Assembly (NCBI GenBank): GCA_021787365.1
Contig: JAJYMB010000128.1
Coordinates: 1-64,000, forward strand
Length of the DNA: 64,000 nucleotides
DNA from: Actinomycetes bacterium
Lineage (GTDB): Bacteria; Actinomycetota; Acidimicrobiia; Acidimicrobiales; Palsa-688
Reading direction: 5' to 3'
In this document: positions 57,857-64,000 of the stretch, piece after piece
How positions within the stretch are numbered: position 1 is the first letter of the stretch
Layout of the letters: every line of letters starts with the position of its first letter
Position numbers and translations under genes: made by a program
The notes under the pieces: generated by a model
Database searches by the model: none
Told to the model about the DNA's origin: nothing
What the model saw: only the letters and a program-made list of their open reading frames with translations

Positions 57857-59588
57857 CGAAGGCGACGTGGGTGAAGGCCTGGGGGAAGTTGCCCACCAGC
57901 CTTCGCCGGCTGGTGTCGTACTCCTCTGCGAAGAGCCCGAGGTCGTTGGCCGTGCCAGCGACGCGCTCCATCAGTTCGCGTGCTTCACCCAGCCGGCCGA
58001 GGCGGGCGAGGCATGACACCAGCCAGAGCGAACAAGGAAGGAACGCGCCCTCCCCGCCGGCGAGGCCGTCCACACCGGAGCTATTGCGGTAGCGGAGCAC
58101 GAAGCCATCTGACATCAGCTCGCGCTGGACTGCTTCGATCGTGCCGACCACGCGGGGGTCGTCGATAGGAAGGAACCCGACCAGGGGGATCATGAGCAGG
58201 CTGGCGTCGAGCTCTTTGGACCCGTAGGCCTGGGTAAAAGTGCCGGCGTCCGAGTCGTAGCCCTTCGCCAGCACCTGGTCCTTTATGGCGTTGCGGACTT
58301 TCTTCCAGCGCTCGACGGGGCCGTGGAGGCCGTAGGTCTCCACGGCATTGACACCGCGGTCGAGCGCCACCCACGCCATCACCCGCGAGTAGACGAGGTC
58401 CTGGGGCGGCCCCCGCAGCTCCCAGATCCCCTGGTCGGGCTGGTCCCAGTGGTTCTCCACGAAATCGAGCACGGCCCGCTGCACGGCCCAGACCGCCCCG
58501 CCGGGCTTTATGCCGTGCGAGCGGGCCATGTCGGCCGCGTCAAGGAGCTCACCGTAGACATCGAGCTGGAACTGCATCGACGCTGCGTTGCCGGCCCGCA
58601 CCGGCTTGGATCCCTCGTACCCGGGCAACCAGTCGAGCTCGACCTCGGGCAGGCGCCTCTCGCCAGCCACCCCGTACATGATCTGCAGCTGCTCGGGGCT
58701 CCCGGCTGCGGCCCGGACGAGCCACCAGAGCCACTTCTCCGCCTCCTCGCGGAGCCCCGCCGCCACCAGGCCATCGATCGTGAGGGCGGCGTCGCGGACC
58801 CAGCAGTAGCGGTAGTCCCAATTGCGCACGCCTCCGATCTCCTCGGGCAGGGACGTGGTCGGCGCCGCCACGATCCCTCCGGTCGGGGCGAAAGTGAGGG
58901 CCTTCAGGGTGACGAGGGAGGTCTTGACCAGGCCTTCCCACTCGCCGTGGCACTCGACAAAACGTCCCGACCAGTCGTCCCAGTACGAGAGCGCCGCCGC
59001 GAGCGCCTGGTCGAAGCCGGGCTGGGCACCGTCGTCCTCCCACGAGGGTTCCCACTGGAGGCTGAAGTCGCGGCTCTCGCCCGCAGCCAGGGTGAAGGTC
59101 GCCCCGTGGCGCAGGTGCTTGGCCACGAAGGGCACGGTGCTTTCCACCACCACCGAGTCGGGCCCAGCCGTAGCGCGGATGCCACTGCCCGTCTGGGTCA
59201 CCCAAGGCACTTGTGAGCCGTACTCGAAGCGGACGCTCAACTCGGTCGCGAACTCCACACTGCCCTCGACGCACTCGGCCCGGCGGAACACTTGCGGCCG
59301 GTTTTCACGGGGCGGCATGAAGTCGGTGACCTTTGCCCGCCCGGTCGGCGTGTCCCACTCCTGCACCAGGACGAGGGACCCCTCGCGGTAGTGGCGCCGG
59401 TTGGCGCGTCCCGCCCTTCGGGGCGCGAGCAGCCAGCGTCCGTGGTCGGGCGTGCCGAGTAGGGCGGCGAAACAAGCGGGCGAGTCGAAGCGGGGGACGC
59501 AGAGCCAGTCGAGCGAGCCGTCGCGCCCAACCAGGGCGGCGGTATGGGTGTCGCCGATGAGCGCGTAATCTTCGAGCCGCTGGCTCAT
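57804..59588 (-). CDS. Glycoside hydrolase family 15 (trehalase/glucoamylase type)
   Basis: A 594-aa GH15 enzyme. SQRLEDYALIGDTHTAALVG and DGSLDWLCVPRFDSPACFA are the N-terminal signature shared with the actinobacterial cytoplasmic trehalases (Rv2402 type). RNWDYRYCWVRDAALTIDGL is the first conserved block of the alpha/alpha barrel, DQGIWELRG carries the general acid Glu and GLFAEEYD the base Glu. No signal peptide is seen. Its ATG overlaps the ftsX stop (ATGA), so it is co-translated with the cell-division transporter. glgC and glgM lie just upstream in the same direction, consistent with trehalose/glycogen metabolism. Trehalose versus other alpha-glucans is undecided. Confidence 0.87.
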   Translation of the reverse strand: MSQRLEDYALIGDTHTAALVGRDGSLDWLCVPRFDSPACFAALLGTPDHGRWLLAPRRAGRANRRHYREGSLVLVQEWDTPTGRAKVTDFMPPRENRPQVFRRAECVEGSVEFATELSVRFEYGSQVPWVTQTGSGIRATAGPDSVVVESTVPFVAKHLRHGATFTLAAGESRDFSLQWEPSWEDDGAQPGFDQALAAALSYWDDWSGRFVECHGEWEGLVKTSLVTLKALTFAPTGGIVAAPTTSLPEEIGGVRNWDYRYCWVRDAALTIDGLVAAGLREEAEKWLWWLVRAAAGSPEQLQIMYGVAGERRLPEVELDWLPGYEGSKPVRAGNAASMQFQLDVYGELLDAADMARSHGIKPGGAVWAVQRAVLDFVENHWDQPDQGIWELRGPPQDLVYSRVMAWVALDRGVNAVETYGLHGPVERWKKVRNAIKDQVLAKGYDSDAGTFTQAYGSKELDASLLMIPLVGFLPIDDPRVVGTIEAVQRELMSDGFVLRYRNSSGVDGLAGGEGAFLPCSLWLVSCLARLGRLGEARELMERVAGTANDLGLFAEEYDTSRRRLVGNFPQAFTHVAFVNAARQLAAATAGQGRR

Positions 59589-60478
59589 ACCGAAAGGTGC
59601 CGCCGCACTGCGAAGGCCGAGCCCAAGGCGCCCACGGCGGCGCCCACCACGACGACGAGCACCCCGGTCAAGAGGGCCTCGTGGGAGCTCACATTGAGCG
59701 GCTCGCTCGGCAGGAGAGGGTTCGTGCCCGTGAAGGAGGCGAACGTGTTACGGGCCGTGAAGGTGATCACGAAGGCCACAGCTGCGCCGACGAGGCCCTC
59801 CACCAGGCCCTCCAGCATGAACGGCACCCGGATGAACCAGTTGGTCGCCCCGACCAGTTTCATGACCGCCACCTCCCGCCGGCGGGCGAATATCGCCAAT
59901 TGGATCGTGTTTACCACTAGCGCGATCGCGCCGATCATCACCCCGCCGGCCACGACCAAGGTCACGTTGCGCAACGTGGCAAAGTGGGCGAGCCACTGCT
60001 TGATCTCCTGGCCCGGGTAGCCGACGTTGTAGACCCCGGGCTGTTTGGAGAACTCCGCGGCAAGCTGGCCCACATTTTGCGCCTTGGCCGGCACGCAGCG
60101 AAAAGACGTGGGCATCCTGGACGGCGTCATCACCTTCAGCATGTCCGGCTGGCCGCTGAACATCTGCCTGAACTCGGTGAAGGCGGCCGTCTTGTCGACG
60201 TACGAGCACTTCTTTATCTGGGTCGGGGTCATGGAAACGAGCTCCTGGCGGATCCCGTTGACCTCTTGCGCGCTCGCGTTGGGGTTCAAGAAGATGTCAA
60301 GCTCGACCCCGCCCTGGTACTGCACCGTGGCCTTGTTGACCGCCTGGCGCATGATGAGCACGCCCCCGAGGGCGGTGAGCGACACGGCCATCGTGACGAC
60401 GGCAGCCACCGTCATCACAATGTTGCGGGCCAGGTTGCCCCCTGTCTCGCGCAGCAAGTACGAGCTCGGCAAAGCCAA
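59585..60478 (-). CDS. ftsX: Cell division protein FtsX
   Basis: The membrane subunit of the FtsEX complex, which activates cell-wall hydrolases at the division site, 297 aa. Four helices are visible: one near residues 20-42 and three in the C-terminal half (about 165-190, 215-240, 260-285). The extracytoplasmic domain between the first and second (about 55-160) holds two Cys (KKCSYVD and RCVPAKA). RRREVAVMKLVGATNWFIRVPF is the conserved FtsX cytoplasmic motif. It follows ftsE after 41 nt and overlaps the GH15 gene by 4 nt. Confidence 0.92.
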   Translation of the reverse strand: MALPSSYLLRETGGNLARNIVMTVAAVVTMAVSLTALGGVLIMRQAVNKATVQYQGGVELDIFLNPNASAQEVNGIRQELVSMTPTQIKKCSYVDKTAAFTEFRQMFSGQPDMLKVMTPSRMPTSFRCVPAKAQNVGQLAAEFSKQPGVYNVGYPGQEIKQWLAHFATLRNVTLVVAGGVMIGAIALVVNTIQLAIFARRREVAVMKLVGATNWFIRVPFMLEGLVEGLVGAAVAFVITFTARNTFASFTGTNPLLPSEPLNVSSHEALLTGVLVVVVGAAVGALGSAFAVRRHLSV

Positions 60479-60519
60479 TGGCAGCTCCCTTCAGACGGCC
60501 GGGCGAAACCGGGCGCTCC

Positions 60520-61209
60520 TCAAGCACCCACCATCCCGTAGACGCCCCTCGCCTGGTCACGCACGACGACGCCGTGGTCGAGCTCGATCACGCGCTTTCG
60601 CATCGCATCGACTATCTCTTGGTGGTGCGTGGCCATGACTACGGTCGTCCCGTACTGGTTGATCCGCTCGAGCAGGCGCATTATGCCAGCAGTGGTGGCG
60701 GGGTCGAGGTTGCCCGTCGGCTCGTCAGCCAAGAGGATGAGCGGCCGGTTGACAAAGGCGCGGGCGACGGCCACACGCTGTTGCTCGCCACCCGAGAGCT
60801 CCCCCGGCCGGCGGCCCATCTTGTTGCCCAAGCCCACGAGCTCCAGGATCTGGGGCACTTGGCTGCGCACGAAGTGGCGCGGCCGGCCCGTCACCTCTAG
60901 GGCAAAGGCGACGTTGTCGTAGACGGTGCGCTCGGGCAACAAACGGAAGTCCTGGAAGATGCAGCCGATGTTGCGCCGGAGGTAGGGCACCTTCCACGGG
61001 GGCAGCGAACCGACCTCCTTGCCCGCCACCCAGATCTCCCCCGAGTCGGCGCGCTCTTCTTTGGTCACGAGCGAGAGGAAGGTGGTCTTCCCTGAACCCG
61101 ACGGCCCGACGACGAAGACGAACTCTCCCCGCTTGATGTCAACCGTGACGTCCTTCAGGGCAACCACGGAACCTTTGTACGTCTTGTGGACGTGGTCGAA
61201 GCGGATCAT
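60520..61209 (-). CDS. ftsE: Cell division ATP-binding protein FtsE
   Basis: The ATPase of the FtsEX complex, 229 aa. Walker A is GPSGSGKTT, the Q-loop region [16 protein letters not shown] is characteristic of FtsE, the signature is [15 protein letters not shown], Walker [14 protein letters not shown], and the H-loop [13 protein letters not shown] 61209 is preferred; TTG 61215 is in frame two codons earlier. TATCAT on the minus strand (61252-61257) could be the -10 box of the ftsEX-GH15 operon. Confidence 0.93.
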   Translation of the reverse strand: MIRFDHVHKTYKGSVVALKDVTVDIKRGEFVFVVGPSGSGKTTFLSLVTKEERADSGEIWVAGKEVGSLPPWKVPYLRRNIGCIFQDFRLLPERTVYDNVAFALEVTGRPRHFVRSQVPQILELVGLGNKMGRRPGELSGGEQQRVAVARAFVNRPLILLADEPTGNLDPATTAGIMRLLERINQYGTTVVMATHHQEIVDAMRKRVIELDHGVVVRDQARGVYGMVGA

Positions 61210-61251
61210 AGCCAATGCGCGGCGCCCCCACGACGAGCGAGGGCACCCCCA

Positions 61252-61257
61252 CGATGA
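61252..61257 (-). promoter_or_regulatory. Possible -10 box of the ftsE-ftsX-GH15 operon
   Basis: TATCAT on the minus strand, about 43 nt before ATG 61209, just after the glgM stop. No clear -35 is visible. Confidence 0.3.
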
Positions 61258-61265
61258 TAGCGGTC

Positions 61266-62471
61266 TTAGACGGGCCGGCCCGCCAATGCCTCCTCGTAGA
61301 CCGCCACGGTCCTCTCCGCCACCGCACTCCAGGTGAACTCGGCAAGAGCACGCCCCCGTCCGGCGGCGCCGTACGAGCGGGCCAGTTCGGGCTCCTCGAG
61401 CAGGCGGTTTACCCCTTCGGCGAGGGCGGAGGCAAATGCCGCCGGGTCGGCGGGGGTGCCGAGGGGGTCACCGCTCGGCACCAAGGGCACGAGCAGGCCC
61501 GTGACGCCGTCGACGACCACCTCGGGGATGCCGCCCACGGCGCTCGCCACTACGGGCGCCCCGCACGCCATGGCCTCGACGTTTATGAAGCCGAAGGGCT
61601 CGTAGACCGAGGGGCAGACAAAGACGGCCGCGTGGCTCATCAACTGGACCACCTCCCGGCGTGGGAGCATCTCTTGGATCCACGTCACGCCCTTGCGCTC
61701 CCTCGCCAGTTGCTCCACGTCGGCGCGCACCTCGGCGGCTACCTCGGGGGTGTCGGGCGCGCCCGCGCAGAGCACGAGGCCAGCCTCGGGGGCAAAGGAC
61801 CGAGCGGCCTCGAGCAGGTACGTTATCCCTTTCTGCCTGGTCACCCGCCCGACGAAGAGCACGTAGGGCACCTCGGTGCCCACGCCGTGAGCCACCAGTG
61901 CGTCCGCACGAGGGTCGGGGAAGAACTCCTCGGTGTCGATGCCGTTGTGGACTACCTTCACCCGGGCGGGGTCCACCGAGGGGTACACGCGTACGATATC
62001 GGCTGCCATTGCCCGGGAGACGCCGATGACGGCGTCCGCCCTCTCGAGGGCGCTCTGTTCGGCCCAGGACGACAACCGGTAACCCGGCCCCAACTGCTCG
62101 GCCTTCCAGGGGCGGAGCGGTTCGAGGCTGTGGGAGGTGACCACGTGGGGGGTGCCGTAGAGGATCTGCGCCAGGTACCCGCCGAAGTTGGCGTACCAGG
62201 TGTGGCTGTGGACCAGGTCCGCTCCCGCCACGCCCTCGGCCATGCGCAGGTCCACGGACAACGAGGCGAGGGCCGACCCTTTCCCGTCCTTCCCGAAGGC
62301 GTCCCAGGGCCGGTACGTGCCTTGCACGAGGGGGTCTTGCCGAGGCCCCCCGAAGCAGTGGACGCCGACGTCGACGAGTTTGGAAAGTTCGCGCGAGAGG
62401 TACTCGACGTGGACTCCCGCCCCGCCGTAGGTCTCGGGCGGGTACTCGCGGGTGAGGAGGGCGACCCTCAA
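61266..62471 (-). CDS. glgM: GlgM/GlgA-type glycosyltransferase (maltose-1-phosphate or glycogen synthase)
   Basis: A GT4-type retaining glycosyltransferase of the actinobacterial glycogen-synthase family, 401 aa. [21 protein letters not shown] is the N-terminal loop with the KxGG-like glycine pair, [12 protein letters not shown] and [10 protein letters not shown] are donor-site blocks, and [19 protein letters not shown] is the catalytic E-x7-E motif. In mycobacteria this protein makes maltose-1-phosphate from ADP-glucose. The start TTG 62471 overlaps the glgC stop as TTGA. It uses the ADP-glucose made by GlgC. Confidence 0.9.
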   Translation of the reverse strand: MRVALLTREYPPETYGGAGVHVEYLSRELSKLVDVGVHCFGGPRQDPLVQGTYRPWDAFGKDGKGSALASLSVDLRMAEGVAGADLVHSHTWYANFGGYLAQILYGTPHVVTSHSLEPLRPWKAEQLGPGYRLSSWAEQSALERADAVIGVSRAMAADIVRVYPSVDPARVKVVHNGIDTEEFFPDPRADALVAHGVGTEVPYVLFVGRVTRQKGITYLLEAARSFAPEAGLVLCAGAPDTPEVAAEVRADVEQLARERKGVTWIQEMLPRREVVQLMSHAAVFVCPSVYEPFGFINVEAMACGAPVVASAVGGIPEVVVDGVTGLLVPLVPSGDPLGTPADPAAFASALAEGVNRLLEEPELARSYGAAGRGRALAEFTWSAVAERTVAVYEEALAGRPV

Positions 62472-63691
62472 GCGACGACTTTCTCGCCCTTGCCTATCAC
62501 GACGACTCCGCCAGCCGAGACGGTGAAATGGTCGGCGTCCATCTCGGGGTCCACCCCTAGGCGGGCGCCTGGCTCGATGACGACGTTTTTGTCCACGATG
62601 GCCCGCCGCACTACGGCTCCCTCGCCGATGCGCACCCGGTCCATGATCACCGAGTCCTCCACCACCGCCCCTTGGTCCACGAACACCCCCGACGACACGA
62701 CCGAGCGGCGCAGCATCCCCCCCGAGACGATCGTGCCGGACGAGACGATGGAGTCGAACGCCAGCCCGCGCCTCGACGGCTCCTCGAACACGAACTTGGC
62801 CGGCGGTAGCGAAGGCGGGCTCGTGTGGATCGGCCAATCCTCGTTGTACAGGTTGAAGGCCGGCTGGACGGCGACCAGGTCCATGCTCGCTTCGTAGTAG
62901 GAGTCGAGGGTGCCCACGTCCCGCCAGTAGCCCCGCTCGTTTTCGGCGCAGCCGGGCACCACGTTGGTGCCGAAGTCGTAGAAGTGGGCTTCCCCCGCTT
63001 GCACGAACCGGGGCACGATGTCGCCGCCCATGTCGTGGCGGCTGCTCGAGTCCTCGGCGTCTTCGCGCAAGGCATCGACGAGGGCGTCGGCGGTGAAGAT
63101 GTAGTTGCCCATCGAGGCGAACAGTTCTTTACGCCCGTTGGCCAAGGTGAGAGGGTCGGGCGGCTTTTCCACGAAACGGGCGATGCGCGTCCCCTCCCCC
63201 GGCTCGACTACGCCGAAACCGCTGGCCTCCGCCGCCGGTACCCCGATCGCCGCCACGGTGGCCGCCGCGCCGCTTTGGATGTGCTGGTCAAGCATCTGGC
63301 GGGGGTCCATCCGGTAGATGTGGTCGGCACCGAAGACCAAGATGTAGTCGGGGTGTTCGTCGTTCACGATGTTCAAGTTCTGGTAGATCGCGTCGGCGGA
63401 ACCGGCGAACCACCACGGGCCCCGGCGCATCTGCGCGGGCACGGGCGTCACGTAGTAGCCGAGCAGGTTGGAGAGGCGCCAGGTCCTGGTCACGTGGAGG
63501 TCGAGGCTGTGGCTCTTGTACTGGGTGAGCACGATGACCTTGAGCAGGTCGGCGTTGGCCAGGTTGGAGAGGGCGAAGTCTATGAGGCGGTAGTGGCCAC
63601 CGAAGGGGACCGCCGGCTTGGCACGGTCGAGCGTGAGCGGCAAAAGGCGCTTGCCCTCGCCCCCGGCAAGCACAATTGACAGTGCGCGCAC
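62468..63691 (-). CDS. glgC: Glucose-1-phosphate adenylyltransferase
   Basis: Makes ADP-glucose from ATP and glucose-1-phosphate, the committed step of bacterial glycogen/glucan synthesis, 407 aa. [25 protein letters not shown] is the nucleotide-binding motif, [11 protein letters not shown] the catalytic region, [11 protein letters not shown] the metal Asp, and EKPPDP the glucose-1-phosphate Lys region. A left-handed beta-helix (about 300-400) ends the protein. GTG 63691 is 6 nt after TAGCTT on its strand. Co-translated with glgM; the enzyme family is usually allosterically controlled. Confidence 0.94.
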   Translation of the reverse strand: MRALSIVLAGGEGKRLLPLTLDRAKPAVPFGGHYRLIDFALSNLANADLLKVIVLTQYKSHSLDLHVTRTWRLSNLLGYYVTPVPAQMRRGPWWFAGSADAIYQNLNIVNDEHPDYILVFGADHIYRMDPRQMLDQHIQSGAAATVAAIGVPAAEASGFGVVEPGEGTRIARFVEKPPDPLTLANGRKELFASMGNYIFTADALVDALREDAEDSSSRHDMGGDIVPRFVQAGEAHFYDFGTNVVPGCAENERGYWRDVGTLDSYYEASMDLVAVQPAFNLYNEDWPIHTSPPSLPPAKFVFEEPSRRGLAFDSIVSSGTIVSGGMLRRSVVSSGVFVDQGAVVEDSVIMDRVRIGEGAVVRRAIVDKNVVIEPGARLGVDPEMDADHFTVSAGGVVVIGKGEKVVA

Positions 63692-63697
63692 ATTACC

Positions 63698-63703
63698 AAG
63701 CTA
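63698..63703 (-). promoter_or_regulatory. -10 box, leaderless promoter of glgC
   Basis: TAGCTT on the minus strand, 6 nt before GTG 63691, with no Shine-Dalgarno sequence. Confidence 0.5.
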
Positions 63704-63743
63704 GTGCGCGGCTCCTTGGTCCGGGGCCCCGGACGCGGCTCGT

Positions 63744-64000
63744 TCAGCCCGGGGCTGGTTCGCCGCCGGCGGCCTCGAGCGCCGTCTCCTCCGAGTCGGC
63801 CGCCGCCTCATGGCCGTTGCCCTCCGGGGCGGCGTGCGCGTGCTCAGCCCCGAGCGTGTGGAAGGCCCCGCGCGCGTCACGCACCATGACGCCCCCCACG
63901 GGCCGCTGGATCGGGTGGGCGTTTTGAACCTGCAGGAGCACGCAGACCTTGTAGGCGACCACCCCCGCGACGATCGGGGCCACGAACGAGCCGTACTGGA
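63744..64000 (-). CDS. C-terminal end of a membrane protein, possibly a cytochrome b subunit
   Basis: An 84-residue C-terminal fragment of a gene that begins outside the window. QYGSFVAPIVAGVVAYKVCVLLQ looks like the last transmembrane helix, followed by HPIQRPVGGVMVRDARGAF and a His/Glu/Ala-rich tail (GAEHAHAAPEGNGHE). The order helix, Cys, GGVxxR, charged tail recalls the C-terminus of actinobacterial QcrB-type cytochrome b, but this is a recollection of style, not an alignment, and the protein cannot be identified safely. Confidence 0.3.
   Translation of the reverse strand, partial: QYGSFVAPIVAGVVAYKVCVLLQVQNAHPIQRPVGGVMVRDARGAFHTLGAEHAHAAPEGNGHEAAADSEETALEAAGGEPAPG

Overview
This is a high-GC, gene-dense stretch of an actinobacterial chromosome. 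The class is probably Acidimicrobiia or a close relative. This is inferred from secreted proteins built of VFxFG-type repeats, a secreted protein with 14 CxxxxxCxAVG-type repeats, a CysA/SseC-like sulfurtransferase pair, a glgC-glgM pair, a DUF732 lipoprotein, ftsEX and many apparently leaderless promoters. There are no rRNA genes, intact mobile elements or CRISPR arrays.

Layout. 0-2.4 kb: tRNA-Lys and tRNA-His (minus strand), a SigA/SigB-type sigma factor, tRNA-Arg, and what looks like the decayed tail of a serine recombinase beside that tRNA. 2.4-8.9 kb: a large secreted repeat protein, an NCS1 nucleobase permease, an aldo/keto reductase and a MazEF-type toxin-antitoxin pair. 8.9-14.5 kb: a pyruvate (or branched-chain 2-oxoacid) dehydrogenase operon E1alpha-E1beta-E2-Nudix, with lipoamide dehydrogenase divergent across a 47-bp promoter region that holds a palindrome. 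14.7-20.9 kb: an HtrA protease, an OpuC-type osmoprotectant ABC transporter split over both strands, and a thiosulfate sulfurtransferase with its DUF1416 partner.

21.1-36.8 kb is the most unusual block. Nine consecutive same-strand genes, mostly joined by 4-bp start/stop overlaps, encode a GATase1-like membrane protein, an ABC-2 ATPase and permease, a DUF4175-like membrane/coiled-coil protein, a MoxR ATPase, a DUF58 protein, a BatA-like vWA protein, a giant vWA/GATase1-like protein whose two vWA domains have lost the canonical metal-site motif, and a secreted 14-repeat protein. It looks like an envelope-associated MoxR-vWA chaperone system with its own ABC transporter and a candidate surface effector or client.

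36.8-48.2 kb: an M16 peptidase pair (active plus inactive partner), an alpha/beta hydrolase, a TauE/SafE permease, a seven-repeat RCC1 protein, a second aldo/keto reductase, a DUF885 peptidase, MscL with a zinc-ribbon tail, a secreted protein and a pirin. 48.2-54.4 kb: a diacylglycerol-kinase-like enzyme, then a Zn/Mn-type ABC uptake operon ending in a Fur-family regulator. Its promoter is covered by a 29-bp perfect palindrome. 54.5-57.9 kb: a pseudokinase, a zinc-ribbon/FHA-like protein, a 13-bp tandem repeat array, a DUF732 lipoprotein and a truncated haemoglobin. 57.8-64 kb (minus strand): glgC-glgM, then ftsE-ftsX-GH15 hydrolase, and at the edge the C-terminus of a membrane protein.

A recurrent signal is a TANNNT -10 box placed 6-8 nt before an ATG, GTG or TTG start with no Shine-Dalgarno sequence. 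It marks eleven first-in-operon genes here (two more sit at 9-10 nt) and helped choose starts. All functional calls rest on sequence reading; no database search was run.
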